From contig NC_059286.1 in the NCBI RefSeq assembly GCF_017591435.1, positions 647,001 to 711,000 on the forward strand: DNA of 64,000 nt. Reading direction: 5' to 3'. Shown piece by piece: positions 8,770-20,197 of the stretch (positions within the stretch are counted from its first letter, which is position 1; each line of letters begins with the position of its first letter). The position numbers and the translations under genes were made by a program. Source of the stretch: Portunus trituberculatus. Taxonomy: Eukaryota; Arthropoda; Malacostraca; Decapoda; Portunidae. The notes beneath the pieces are model-generated. The model made no database searches, was not told the origin of the DNA, and saw only the letters and a program-made list of their open reading frames with translations.

Positions 8770-11685
8770 GTAAATGTATTCCAGAAGAAAGATGCTAGAC
8801 ATAAATTAGATAGGATAAACAGAGATAGTGAAAAGATTAGGAAAGATTTCCAGGTGCAAATAGGAGAGAATAAGATTAGGATTCCAAATAAGGAGACAGC
8901 ATCTAGGAAGGTAGCTGGACTTAAATGTTTTTATGTAAATGCCAGGAGTCTTAGGAACAAGAAGGACGAGTTATCTAGTTATATAGTTGAGGAGGACTTA
9001 GATGTTGTATGTGTCACAGAGGCATGGGTAAATGAGGAAAAGTTTAAGGAAAATAGGAAAGAATATGAAGTAGATGGATACATTATGTATTTACACCAGA
9101 GAATTGGTAGGATAGGTGGAGGAGTAGTTATTTATGTAAAAAATCCTTCATTTCCAGTCAGGATAATGGTATTAAGGTAGATAACAGAGTAGAGTCCTTA
9201 TGGCTGGATGTTAGAGTAAACAAAAGTAAGGTTATTAGAGTAGGAGCTTTTATAGACCACCTAACCAGTCAGCAGAGGTAGACAACCTTATGGTAGATGA
9301 GATAAATAGGGGTGTACTAGTCAGACAATTATCTTAGGGATTTTAATCTTAAGTCAGTAAACTGGGAGAGGATGGTAGGAGATGCTAGTGAAAATAAGTT
9401 TATGGAAAGTTTTCAGGATAACTATTTAGTGCAGATGGTAGATAAACCTACTAGGGGGAGGAAGGTTTTAGACATAGTACTAACAAATATTGAGCATTGT
9501 TTAAAGGAAGTTGAGGTAGGAGAGACTTTAGCAAACAGTGACCATCATATAATTAGATTTATCATTAATTCCAGTAGGGATAATATAGTGAATAAGACTA
9601 GAGTCCCAAACTATCAGAAAGGCAATTATGGTAGGTTACGTCAGTTATTAGGAGAGGTAAACTGGGAAGATAGTTTTGGAAATAAAACTGCACAGGAGAT
9701 GTGGGATATTTTTAAGTTTGTAGTAAAGGGTATAGTAATGCAGTGTATCCCTTACAAAGATATAAGGCAGAGAAACAGGAAGCCATTATGGTGGACTCAT
9801 GAGATAGGTAGCCAGATCAGAGACAAGAAGAGGGCATACAGAGAGCTGCAGAAAAGTGGGGAAGATGTAGATTTGATTAGGTACAGACAGGTCAGAGATG
9901 ATTTGAGTAAGGTTATAAAAAAAGTAAAAGGCAGGCAGAGATAAAACTAGCTAGAGCTGGGAGTAAAGATCCCAAAAAATTATATAGTTATTACAAGGTC
10001 AGTGATAAAAGAAATAAGGATAGGATTGGACCACTCAGAAAAGATGGTGTAGTAGTGGATCAAAATGAAGACATAGTAGAATTATTGAATGAACAATTTT
10101 CTTCAGTATTTACTAGGAAAGAATAGGAAATCCTGTTACAAACAGTGCGACGAGTAGTTTAAGAGCTTTAGAAAATATTGATATAAAACCGGGAATTATT
10201 AGGAAATTTATTCTTGAACTAGACGATAGGAAAGCTAGTGGTCCTGATGAGCTACATGCCAGAGTACTTAGGGAGGGTGTAGACAGTATTTCTGAAGCAC
10301 TTAAGTTAATCTTTGAAAGATCACTTAGGTTTGCTGAGATACCTCAGGACTGGAAGTTAGCTAATGTTACTCCAATATTTAAAAAGGTAGGAAGGATGAT
10401 GCGAATAATTATAGACCGATCAGTTTAACTAGTATAGTATGTAAGATACTAGAGAAAATCATTAAGGGTAGTATTTGGGAGCATTTAAATGAGAATAGAT
10501 TAATTAGAGATACCCAACATGGCTTTAGATCAGGGAGGTCCTGTCTTACAAATTTGCTCGATATCTTAGAATATATTACCAAGGAGTTAGATGATGGAAA
10601 TAGCATAGATGTTATATATCTAGATTTTAGCAAGGCGTTTGATAAGGTACCGCATAGGAGGCTAGTGTACAAATTGAGACTACATGGGATAGGGGTAGGT
10701 TAGTTGATTGGATTAGTGAATGGCTTTCTGATAGGAAACAGAGAGTAGTATTAAATGGGGCAATGTCTGAGTGGAAGGAAGTGGTTAGTGGGGTACCCCA
10801 AGGATCAGTGCTAGGACCTCTTCTTTTCTTGGTGTACATTAACGATTTAGATATAGGAATTAGTAGCAAAGTATCAAAGTTTGCAGATGATACTAAGATA
10901 GCATGTGCAGTACAGGGTGAAAAGGACAATTACAGAATACAACGAGACCTGGACAGGCTGATAGCATGGGCAGACAGGTGGCAGATGGAGTTTAATTCTA
11001 AAAGTGTCAGGTTATGCATTTAGGTAAAGACAACACAAACTTTAACTATGAGATGGAGGGATGTTGGCTAGAGGCAGTAGAGGAAGGAAAGGATTTAGGA
11101 GTAGTGATAGACAGGACTATGAAATTTTCAAAGCAATGTTTAGAAGCAAGAAATAGGGCAAATAGGATCCTGGGTTTTATAAATAGAAATGTTAGTTATA
11201 AAAGTAAGGAAGTGGTGCGTAACTTATATAATTCCTATGTTAGGCCCCATTTAGAGTATTGCATACAGGCCTGGTCACCCCACTATAGGCAGGATATCAA
11301 CATGTTAGAAGCAGTTCAGAGAAGAGCAACTAGGATGATACCAGCTTTGAAGTGCCTGGAGTATAGAGATAGATTAAAGGAATTAAACATGTTTTCACTT
11401 GAGAGGAGATGTATAAGAGGGGATATGATAGAGTTATTTAAAATGTTCTCAGATACAAACTACATAGATGTGAGATCTTTCTTTACCTTAGAGGAGGGAA
11501 GTAGGACTAGAAATCATGGCAGGAAGATTAGAAAGCAAGGCTGCAGGTTAGATATAAGAAAATATTTCTTTAGTCATAAGGTGGTAGACTTTTGGAATGC
11601 ATTGCCAGAGACGGTTGTAAATAGCACTAGTTTGACAATGTTTAAAAACAGATTAGATAAGCACTTAAATTTATTAGATTTATAA
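8770..11685 (+). pseudogene. CR1 ORF2: APE endonuclease and reverse transcriptase (copy C)
   Basis: Endonuclease blocks in order: LKCFYVNARSLRNKKDEL, VVCVTEAWVNEEKF, GGGVVIYVKN, a damaged GDFN at about 9337, and LANSDHHIIRFII. RT blocks follow: GPDELHARVLREG, WKLANVTPIFKK, NNYRPISLTSIVCKI, TQHGFRSG, VIYLDFSKAFDKVPHRR, GVPQGSVLGPLLF, FADDTKIA (10880-10891) and DRWQMEFNS, ending LDKHLNLLDL. The endonuclease nicks target DNA and the RT copies element RNA onto the free 3' end. There are frameshifts at about 9170, 9295-9340, 9940, 10125, 10385, 10700 and 11003, several of them one-base changes in homopolymers relative to copy D. Confidence 0.9.
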
Positions 11686-12173
11686 TTATGTATAGCGCTG
11701 CATGATAGTTTTTATAACCATCAGCAGGATCATCAGTGATACAGTGATACAATGCCATCCTCTCTTAATTCATAAGATTTTTAGTCACCCAACTGGAAAC
11801 TCAGTGGAGGAAGGAGGAGTTTCTGCAGATTGCTGGCTTCCCTGAAGTGATCGGTGGCATTGATGGAACGCACGTAATGATTGTGGCTCCTAGAGAGTAA
11901 AAGGTAGAGTTTGTCAAGAGGAAGAGATACTACATCATCAACGTGCAGTTTGTGTTTGATGCTTGATACCACATTATTGATGTGGTTGCAAAGTGGCCGG
12001 GATCGGTTCACGATGCAAGAATACTTGTTCAAAGTGGACTCTGCACGATATTTGACAACGGCATCGTCCCAGCTGGGTGTCACTTACAGGGAGATATTGA
12101 CTATCCCAGCAAGAAGTGGCTATTGACTCCATACCTCAGACCACAGCCTGGAGCACAGTCTTCTTATAACAGG

Positions 12174-12948
12174 TAAGCTACTGAGTAGTAAATTTTAGAT
12201 AAAAAGTTATCTAATTAATTATCCCACATCACACAAAACTAATTATTTACCTCCCATAGTTACACTTTTTCATATAAACTAATATAAAGTGCTAAATTAA
12301 TGAATTAGGTATTTTTGAAATATTATTGCAGTTTCACACTATCTTGACCCTCCCCCCAACCTTACTGGATTTCTCCATAAGATGAAGTAACCTAACCTAA
12401 CATTTTGTAACCTCCTCATTGGGTTGACATCATCCCCCATTAAGGAGTAACTTAACATTTTTGAAACGACCAGAACAACTGATAAGGTAAAGTAATTTAA
12501 CATTGTGTAACCTCCTACCTGGGGAGCTTTGCCCCCTCTGGATCCCCCAAAAAGTATACGTATCATTAATATCTGATAAGGTAAAATAGGGCTAGAAATG
12601 CTCCATAAAGTAAAATGTAGACCCTGCAGAGGGCTATAATTATGTAAAGTGTGTTGGTTGAATCACCAATACAACAAGTAAATTTCATGAAAATTTCCAA
12701 ATATTTAAGAGTTTCTTCTTTTTTATTCTAAGTTTTCATATGAATATATTAACCTAACCAATGTTATACTAGAGATTTTTTTTTATGTTTCATAATGCTT
12801 AAGCTATCATGTCACAAATCATTATCATACAATGAATCTTAACTTAACCTTATACATGACATAACCTAAATGTTTGCAGAAATTAAATTAATGCATCATA
12901 CCAATTTCAAGTACTGCATTGTAAGATTGAAATCTATATTAATTTCAG
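12174..12948. other. Intron of the outer Harbinger transposase
   Basis: A GTAAGC donor follows the coding text SSYNR and an AG acceptor precedes the continuation at 12949. The intron is AT-rich with several TAACCTAACC runs. A GGGGAGCTTTGCCCCC inverted motif near 12520 is the only local structure noticed. Confidence 0.6.
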
Positions 12949-13608
12949 GGCCCACAAGAAAACCTGCAGCGTTGTTGAGAGGCATCGGGCAGCTGAAGCG
13001 ACATTTTCACATGCTACACAGTGAGATCCGAGTTGGTCCTCCATCCAAGGTCTGCCAAATTGTAGAGGTTTGTGCACTGCTGCACAACATCTGCAAAGCA
13101 AGAAACATCATTCTTCCTGAGGAAGAAGAACATCTTGCTGCAGCCGAGGATGGAGGCAACGAGGAGCGACTCCTAGCACAGAAAGTTCAAAGTCGCCATG
13201 AAGTAATCCTTTACAGGGATGAATTTGTTGTGCTTCACTTCAAGTAAGTAACACAACCCATAATGCTGATTATAGTAGCATTCTTCAGTTTTTTCTCCTC
13301 TGTCACTTTGTTATTTATATTTATATGTCTTGTTTTGTTGTGTGTGCACAGTTATGTTGGTGATTTCATCTTCCTTGCCTCACTCTCTGCCAGTCACTCA
13401 CTATTTAAAAGATAGAGTTCTTCACAGATACCACAGTATCACTGTTCAACCTTACAATATTTAAATGGGTTATGATGAATGTGTATCTCAGCAACATCTA
13501 AAAAAATAATTAACACACTTTCACAACTAACTTAAATGATTCTTTCTTAATTATTTTTTCACTGATTTTTATGAGTGTGGCATTGACTACAATATCAATT
13601 GTTCTGTA

Positions 13609-13912
<304 letters not shown>

Positions 13913-14017
13913 ATACAACATCAAGCAGTAAATCAATGTCTTTCTTTTACAGCATTGATGAGTGATGAGACACCAGTGTCATGACTGCTGAGATTGGTGT
14001 TATTCTCATGTAAGTAG

Positions 14018-14053
14018 TTTTTTTTTTTTTTTTTTTTTTTTCTCTCTCTCTCC
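14018..14053. repeat. Poly-T followed by (CT)n
   Basis: A run of about 23 T residues followed by a short CT repeat, non-coding, between the (TA)n array and the second Harbinger gene. Confidence 0.9.
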
Positions 14054-14160
14054 CATACCTGAAGTAAGTAGATTAACTGCAGTTAATTTTGTGTTAACAC
14101 TAATATTTGGTTGAGTGGTTACAAACAAAAACAAATAGTACATTATTTATATCTTTATTA

Positions 14161-15059
14161 CTATTTTTTATTTGTTTGTTTCTGGTACTCTAGTTTTTGT
14201 GTGTAGTACATGTACTTAGCCTGTTCTGCTTCTTGCTTCCTTTCCTGAGCCATTATAGATTCTTCAAGGAGTGCAAGCTCAAGCTTCCTTTTCTTCTGCA
14301 GGTGGATGATCTCCTCCTCATCCACAAACACCAGTGATGTACCAGGCAAGTCTGGCCCTTTTGGTGCTGGAAGTGGTGTGGCAGGTGCCTCCTCCTCAAC
14401 ACCCACTGCCTCGGTCACCACTTCTCTCTGTTGGGCTGCCTCTGCCACTTCCCCAGCATCATCTGCTGCCTGCACACTGCTGGCATCATTAGTTCTAACT
14501 TCAGAAACTAAGCTGATAATGTTTTTGGTTTTATTGCTAAGGACAAAAGTAACAGAAACCAGTAAATCTAGCTAAGGGTACAATGTGTTTGACTTAAATC
14601 CTATTCTGTTTGAAGGAAGCCCATGTTTAAGAAACTGTAAATCCCTAAGACTCGTTATCATTAACACATTTACCCACTACAACACCATACTTATGAGGGG
14701 GGAGAAGGGATAGGAATTAAGTTTACTTTTAGTTTTTTTTCTTTTCTTATTACTGTTTTAGCTGTTTGGTTAAAGAATAAAAAAAAAAATGAAATTTTCT
14801 CAACACTAGATAACAAATTTACCATTGTGTTTAACTCTAAGTTGTAAACTAAATGGGAACGAGTATTTTGGATTGCAGACATTTGAGACAACATTATGGC
14901 CTAATATTGCTATATCTACAAGTGGCTTATCCTTTGTTAAGGAAGGTGCATTCAATGATGCTTGCCTTATTGGTACACCCATGAATAGAGACATTCTTAG
15001 GGTCCAAAATCTCAAAGTTTAACTCATTGTGCTGGGAGAGAGGAGGGTTGGCAGGAGGT
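14161..15059 (-). pseudogene. Outer Harbinger second protein (Myb/SANT-type), C-terminal exons
   Basis: The terminal exon (about 14510-14161) is Ala/Glu/Pro-rich and ends in a charged helix, DEEEIIHLQKKRKLELALLE, then YYTQKLEYQK. This matches the C-terminal coiled coil of the Myb/SANT-like partner protein of Harbinger transposons. An upstream exon starts after a CTTTCCAG acceptor at about 15060 and reads GGPPANPPLSQHNELNFEIL then NVSIHG, the GGGPPPPLS...E.ILG block found mid-protein in the same family. It then shifts frame (KDKPLVDIAILG). The N-terminal SANT exon was not recognised, though an ATG at about 15655 could start it. In this superfamily the protein binds the TIRs and brings the nuclease to the nucleus. 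Confidence 0.55.
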
Positions 15060-16179
15060 CCACCATCTGGAAAGAATAATATAATCTTATTGCTAATGAA
15101 TTGCAAATACAAATAAATAATTTATAAAGAACATGTTTTCACATAACATACGTAACTCAGATGTGTGGTTGGAGTAATATTAATTGTCAGAGGTAGACAC
15201 TGCATCATAATTAGTGTGTGCAATAAATGCATCCACTCCACAAAAAATAAAAAATAAAAAATGCAGGAAATGGCTGGCACTTTAATATATTAATCACTAT
15301 TACAAAACTTTCAATGTTATTGCTTCCAAACTTAAAACAGGAACAGTTTACTGAAGTTTATTCCTTAAAGTGGTTAGGTTCCATGATCTAAATCTCAAGT
15401 GACCTTAACAGTAGACCAGCTGAAACTTAGTATTTACTCAAATTACTAGTAAGCTTCCTTGCAAAAAATAAATAACCATATATAAATACTTTTCTTTAAG
15501 TGAAATTGCCTTACCTATTCAGTGCTTAAAAGGAATAATAAGATTGTTGAAAACTAACTAGATAAATATGTTTTTATTTAGAATATAATTTTTACGTATT
15601 TCCACCCGTTTCTTGCGAAATTCCTCAAAAAACATTACATAACGTCTGCTCATGTTAGCGGGTAGCGGTGTAAGTGCCTAAAGACGGTTACTTAACAAAG
15701 CATCCTGCTAGGAAAGATTCTTAGCGCTTAAGTCTCGTAGGTTAAGTACTTTTCCTAACTAAGACGGCATCTTTGTGGAGTTTTATAAGTACGGCCCCTG
15801 GTCCTTTATTTTTCCATTTTATTAAACAAGTAGCCACAACACACGAAACCATGCCAAAAATGTGAACAACACCACCACACACAAGCGATAAAACATTGTG
15901 CTTGAACAAAGGGGCGGGGCTTATAAGGCTTGATGAAGGGGCGGAGCTTCTCGTGACGCCAGCCAATCACCGTCCAGGATGAGTTATCGTGAACATTTCT
16001 ATTTATATATTTTATTCAATAACAATTGCTTCATACGATATATAACAAAAAATCGACAACTTATTTTATTTTATTGTATTAGTTTATAACATCAAAAACA
16101 TCCAAGAGCTCGTAATAAAAAAGCTTATTTCAGATTTTGGTTCTTCACGTTCTATGAGAGTGACGCTACCTCTCCTATA
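15060..16179. other. Harbinger right end and flanking sequence without a recognisable gene
   Basis: 15060-15797 is AT-rich Harbinger sequence. Near the right end (15670-15790) it has several copies of a CTTA/CCTAA motif also seen at the left end. 15801-16179 is flanking DNA with two GGGGCGG motifs at 15912 and 15940 and one CCAAT at 15963, but no attached ORF. Confidence 0.5.
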
Positions 16180-16293
16180 CACTCAACCCTCGATTTGCCG
16201 GACTAAAAGGGGGGAAGGCTTGTCCGGGAATGGCAAATGTCCGGCAATGGAAAATGTCCGGGGGTCTACCCCCTTGCCGGACTTTACCCTATA

Positions 16294-16680
16294 CAGGTTG
16301 AACCCCGCTTTAACGGCACGCGATTTACCGGAATCCCGTGTTTAACGGCAAAAATTTCCGGTGGGAACATAGTGTTGTCTTTAACGGCATTTCGGCACCT
16401 GCACCAGCTGTAGCAGGAAGTTGGAAAATAAATCAGACGTTTTTTGTTCAGAAAAACAAAACTGAGGGAGAAGAAAGAGACTGCACCAGATGTGGAAGAC
16501 AAGAGAAAGAAAAATAAAAGAAAGGCAGGATCAGGAAGAATAGAAGTAACAGGAGGTGCCGAGGCAAAGGCAAAACCTCCGACGACCATCATCATCATCA
16601 TCATCATCATCTCACCACGTGGGGCCGTAACACATGCCAATGCCGCCGACACACATCTGTACTGTTTGTTTTATTAGCAT
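16294..16680. mobile_element. End fragment of a second Tigger-like element
   Basis: After a TA at 16292 the sequence reads CAGGTTGAACCCCGCTTTAA, then GCGATTTACCGG, a typical pogo/Tigger terminus. No matching inverted end was found in the window. It is followed by a short open frame rich in Lys/Glu and by a (CAT)8 run at 16588-16611. The right boundary is uncertain. Confidence 0.5.
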
Positions 16681-16753
16681 TTACCTTACTGTAGATATAT
16701 TGATGGTAGATATCTGATCCCGTGTGGTCTAGTGGCGGCTTCAGTAGTTTCGT

Positions 16754-17774
16754 CTACTCAGAATCAGACACGACTTCCATACTCGAGTCATGTGACCTGA
16801 GATGTTCACCACTAGGGCCTGGTTGAGGAGAGGTGGTAGTGGTGGTGGTGGCAGTGGTGGTAGTGGCGGTGGCAGTGTTGGCAGTGGTGGTAGTGGCGGT
16901 GGCAGTGGCGGTGGCAGTGGTGTCAGGCTTGCTCACTTTGAAGAACTCTTTATCAAAGTCTGTCTGCCAGACTCGTGTTGCATACGAATGATTTTAGATC
17001 AAGCAGGCGAAGTTGATCATAGTGAATCTGGATGTCTTGCCGAGAGCAATCTTCAACAAACTTAAGTAAGACATCAGCACATTCACGAACGACGCTCATC
17101 TTTACTGTAGGTTTCACCTCACCTGAGTCACTATCCTCACTGTCGCTCTCCTCACCCGTCACAGCCGCTACTATTTGTTCAGTGTTGAGAATTTCATTTC
17201 CTTGTGTTTGATCATTTTCTTCCAACCACTCATCCACATCATCCACTGTTACTTCCTCTTCCCCAGACTGCCCAGCCTGAGTGTTTCTTGGTAAGGCCCG
17301 CCACATCATACCAGTTTCATCAACATTATATATTTGTGACATGGATAAATCTTCATCATTAATAAGTTTCATCAACTCATCACGGAAAGGTTCAATCATT
17401 TCAGCATCGGCACTTTCAGCCTCACCTGTCACAGCCAGATTGCGGATGCCATGGCGCCTGCGGAAGCGCCAGAGCCACCCATCACTGGCCTTGAACTCAA
17501 TACCCATGTGGGCAGCAAGCTTAGCAGCACTAGCGGCCAACTCCACTCCCCTCACTTCCACCCCACATGCACGCTCCTGGGTATACCACTTGTACACTGC
17601 CAAATCAAGTTCAACACATTTCGGGTCTTTCATATGCTTTCTAGTTGCATCACCCTTTCCCAACACAGCAAATTTAACTGCATAATTTTCTAACTTTCCT
17701 CTAGCTTTTTTTATGTCCGAAACTGTCTGTCTTGGTTACTTTCTTTGGTGGGTTTTTGGGTGGCATCGTTGTGA
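16754..17774 (-). pseudogene. Tigger transposase (jerky-like), broken, DDE core deleted
   Basis: An ATG at 17774 opens a short lead (MPPKNPPKKVTKTDSF). After a frame break the protein continues VLGKGDATRKHMKDPKC and ELDLAVYKWYTQERACG, then WLWRFRRRHGIRNLAVTGE, the CENP-B/Tc5-type helix-turn-helix that binds the element ends. SMSQIYNVDETGMMWRALP carries the first catalytic Asp. The text then jumps to an acidic C-terminal region (VDDVDEWLEENDQ), so the rest of the DDE domain is deleted. Near 16955 a frameshift leads to KEFFKVSKPD, a Thr/Ala repeat tail and SPQPGPSGEHLRSHDSS, stopping at 16754. The Thr/Ala tail is encoded by the minisatellite at 16827-16925. Confidence 0.75.
16827..16925. repeat. 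GGTGGCAGT/GGTAGTGGC minisatellite
   Basis: About 100 bp of imperfect 9-bp units lying in the transposase reading frame, where it encodes a Thr/Ala tract on the minus strand. Confidence 0.9.
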
Positions 17775-18036
17775 AGAAGTGTATCCACGACAAGCACGTA
17801 AGCACAACACTCGTGTGACGCGGCAGACTTGTTTACAGTCCAGTACTAGACGTGTATGTCCGCCCGCGCTGCCATCTATAGTGCCCGATTTGCGAACTTT
17901 GTCTGGCGCGGTAGTTTGAAATCGACTTGTCCCGGACTTTTTTTTTTTTTTTTTTTTTCCCACAGACTCTTGTCCGGCAAATCCGAAATCCGGCAAATGG
18001 AGGTCCGGCAAATCGAGGGTTGAGTGTACTTACCTT

Positions 18037-19000
18037 CAGAGTTGCCACTCCTTGTTTTTTCCTACTAGATCTAGTATCTTTATCTTCGACCTTGTAGTCT
18101 TGTAGTTTTTTCCTAAAAATCCAACAAATCTTGTAGTTTTCATTCAAAGGAAAAAATGCGATAATGTTTCATGTTTTTTGCTTACTAATTACGTCTACCT
18201 AAGTATACCCTTATATGAATCTCATACTCCTCGTTTCTTCTAATGAAGAACAGTGAGACGCGTCTCGTTTGCGTTCAGTAGCCAGTACAGGAGTCCATCG
18301 TAGCAAGTACCGGGCGAGAGCTGAACTGGGTTCTTATTCCAACTTCCCTCAGTTTGGTGAAGATCGTGGTCTTAAACAGGCATAGTGATAAGTGACAACA
18401 ATGAGTGAGTCTCCTACAGCAAGCTCCAGTGGAGATAAAACTCCGCCGAAAAAGAAACAGAAGTTGTGGTACAGCCAGTCATTTAATCAGGACTGGTTAA
18501 CTGACCCTGAATTAAAAAAAAAGACTGGATCAAGCCAGACCCCAAAGATAAGAATGTTGTTCATTGTGTAGTCTGTGAATCCAAGCTAAAGGATCCTAAC
18601 AAAGCTGGTTTGTTAAGCCACAAAGTTACCTCAAAGCATATAAAAACTATGAATCAAAGAAAAGTGTGTGAATATTCAGCATTTCTTAAAGAAATCAGTG
18701 GAAGACCCGAAAGATAAAGTTAACAATGCAGAATTATTGTTGTGTGGATATATGGCAGAACATGGAATAGCATTTTCCCAGGCAGACCATTTGGTTGAGT
18801 TAATGAAAAAGATGTTTCCTGACTGTGAAACTGCCAAGAAAATGACTATGAAAAAAAACAAAAGCCTCATATGTCATGCAGTATGGATTAGTGTGGGAAG
18901 AACGGGAAGAAGTTACGGAGATCTAGTTGTTTTTTGGTCAATCTAGTCTTTTTCGGAGGGACAATCTTGTGTTTTCTGAAATTCTAGAGTGGCAACACTG
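18037..19000 (+). mobile_element. hAT DNA transposon, internally deleted
   Basis: The left terminus CAGAGTTGCCACTC (18037) is matched by GAGTGGCAACACTG (18987-19000), a hAT-type TIR. The flanks CTTACCTT (18029-18036) and CCTACCTT (19001-19008) agree at seven of eight bases, as expected for an 8-bp hAT target duplication. The element abuts the TA of the preceding Tigger. Only the N-terminal half of a transposase remains. Confidence 0.8.
18401..18946 (+). pseudogene. hAT transposase N-terminal half with BED-like finger, broken
   Basis: The start is MSESPTASSSGDKTPPKKK at 18401, followed by QSFNQDWLTDPELK. A frame break near 18515 leads to NVVHCVVCESKLKDPNK and LLSHKVTSKH, a C2..H..H pattern like the BED/TTF fingers of hAT proteins. 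After another break comes NAELLLCGYMAEHGIAFSQA then HLVELMKKMFPDCETAKKM, a segment I recognise as the start of the hAT catalytic region. The RNase-H-like core and C-terminal dimerisation domain are missing and the element ends 60 bp later. It is therefore a non-autonomous derivative. Confidence 0.7.
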
Positions 19001-19023
19001 CCTACCTTGGCTCCCCACACCTC

Positions 19024-20160
19024 TCACTCAACACCTTTCGGATCATCAACATCATCAGATTCTGTAGTTGTTTGCCCCACTTCTTTTCCCTTACAAGCTG
19101 CTTTAAAATAGTTTATAATGTCTCCTTGTTTGCAGCTCTTTCTTCTTTGCAACAAAAACTCATTCTCAATACAGTGAAGGGTCATAACATCTCGGGTTGA
19201 CATGTATGTGCACTGGTCAGCAAACCTGACAAAGCCAGCTATGTGTTTTGCAGATGATTATCATCATCATCATCATCACTATTATCACTAATTTTCTCTA
19301 AATGATCTACTACAGCGTTGATAAGTTCCTCGTCTGTGAGAGTGAATGTTACGGCCTGATTTTCATCCACATCAACCCATTCCTGTAACGCTTCATCTGT
19401 CACTTTAAGTTGCACATTTCCCCCCATTTCCCTCAGCTCGCTCACCACCGAATTTTTCATGCCACCTGCAAACCCTTCAAACTCCTCATCATCCTCATCA
19501 TCAAACATAATGAAAGGGTACAATTTGCACCAACATCGCATCAATGTTTGCCTTTTAATGTCTAGCCAAGCAAGTGAAGCCATGAATATCGCATCCTTAA
19601 CATTAAACTGTTTTTGGAACTCGGGGATTATGCCGTCCTCATAATTAACAAGTTTGCGAAGGAAACTCTTAGGCCCCTTTCACACGAGCGGATTTCTCCG
19701 GTTCGGAACTTTCCGCACCAGCATCCGGCTTGCACCACAACACCCATGGTCACGTGCGGATTCTTCCGCAGGCTATGTCCCTCTTGTCAATCAAATTTCT
19801 CCCGCTGCTGTTTTGCTGGCAGGGCGGCAGGATGCGGCTCCCGCAACGGAAAAACTACTGCACCTAACCCGTGTGAATGCTCCCATAAGAGTCAATGTAA
19901 AGCTAAACTGTGCAGAAAGTTCCGGACGGGAGAAATCTGCTCATGTGAAAGGGGCCTTACGATAGTTCATCTTAAAATTTTGAATGACTCCCTGATCAAT
20001 GGATTGAATAACTTTTAACACTTGTGACATTAGGGGGCAAATATACAGCAAAAATATTTCCCACAACAAGTTCCTCTGCTGGTGGATGAGCTCTACAATG
20101 ATCTAATAATAAAGCTACCTTACTGTCCTCTGGGAGACCATAACCAGGTTATGCTCCTCA
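19024..20160 (-). pseudogene. Tigger/jerky-like transposase, C-terminal half, split by a MITE
   Basis: Read downwards from about 20140: LPEDSKVALLLDHCRAHPPA (second catalytic Asp), NIFAVYLPPNVTSV, a frame break, then SIDQGVIQNFKMNY. A 285-bp MITE follows. The protein resumes as FLRKLVNYEDGIIPEFQKQ, IFMASLAWLDIKRQTL, a Glu/Asp-rich tail and, after a further frame change, ENEFLLQRRKSCKQGDI, stopping at 19024-19026. The order matches the C-terminal half of pogo/Tigger (jerky-like) transposases. No N-terminal half is adjacent. It resembles, but is not joined to, the Tigger at 16180-18026. Confidence 0.65.
19672..19956. mobile_element. Harbinger-type MITE (285 bp)
   Basis: The ends GGCCCCTTTCACACGAGCGG (19672) and its inverted partner ending CTCATGTGAAAGGGGCC (19956) form TIRs extending about 38 bp inward. 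TTA flanks both sides (19669-19671, 19957-19959), the TWA target preferred by PIF/Harbinger. It has no credible ORF. It splits a Tigger transposase frame, which gives independent support for the insertion. Confidence 0.85.
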
Positions 20161-20197
20161 ACTATATTTACAAACCTATAAGAAATAAAAACAACGT

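Larger units (their letters stand above)
8355..11717 (+). mobile_element. CR1-like non-LTR retrotransposon, truncated at both ends (copy C)
   Basis: Homology with copy D starts at TGTGAAGGCAGTGAGTG (8355; D at 55505) in the middle of the ORF1 esterase. It runs through ORF2 to TAGTTTTTATAA (11717), losing the last 270 or so bases of the 3' UTR and the TATGT tail. It interrupts the transposase of the outer Harbinger. Loss of both the element's 3' end and part of the transposase suggests a deletion spanning the right junction. Unlike copy D it has no DIRS insertion, so it gives the empty site for that element (GGCAATTATGGTAGG at about 9622). Confidence 0.9.
8164..13247 (+). pseudogene. HARBI1-like DDE transposase of the outer Harbinger, split by CR1
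   Basis: The N-terminal part (8164-8354) reads RRSFRERKDLLNKLDDCELV then KRYWQDPAGIIFVTNLVRER. CR1 copy C then intervenes. From 11717 the frame continues as the DDE nuclease: EVIGGIDGTHVMIVAP (first D), a TGA stop, VVAKWPGSVHDARILVQ (second D), DYPSKKWLLTPYLRP. An intron (12174 GTAAGC to the AG at 12948) separates the last exon, with VEVCALLHNICKARN (the E). The intron phase is consistent (NR then AHKK). A small deletion at about 12985 shifts frame. Roughly 40 or more residues between the two halves are lost at the CR1 site. Harbinger nucleases cut at the TIRs with a partner DNA-binding protein. Confidence 0.75.
16180..18026 (-). mobile_element. Tigger/pogo-type DNA transposon, internally deleted
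   Basis: The left end CACTCAACCCTCGATTTGCC (16180) is matched by its inverted copy at the right end (GGCAAATCGAGGGTTGAGTG, to 18026). TA flanks both sides (16178-16179, 18027-18028), as expected for the pogo/Tigger group. The transposase is on the minus strand and lacks most of its DDE core. A second Tigger-like terminus sits inside at 16294. Confidence 0.85.

Noticed and set aside
15907..15970. GC-box-like motifs with TATAA and CCAAT
   Set aside because: GGGGCGGGGC, TTATAAGG and CCAAT occur within 60 bp, but no transcribed ORF follows on either strand and the segment directly flanks a transposon.
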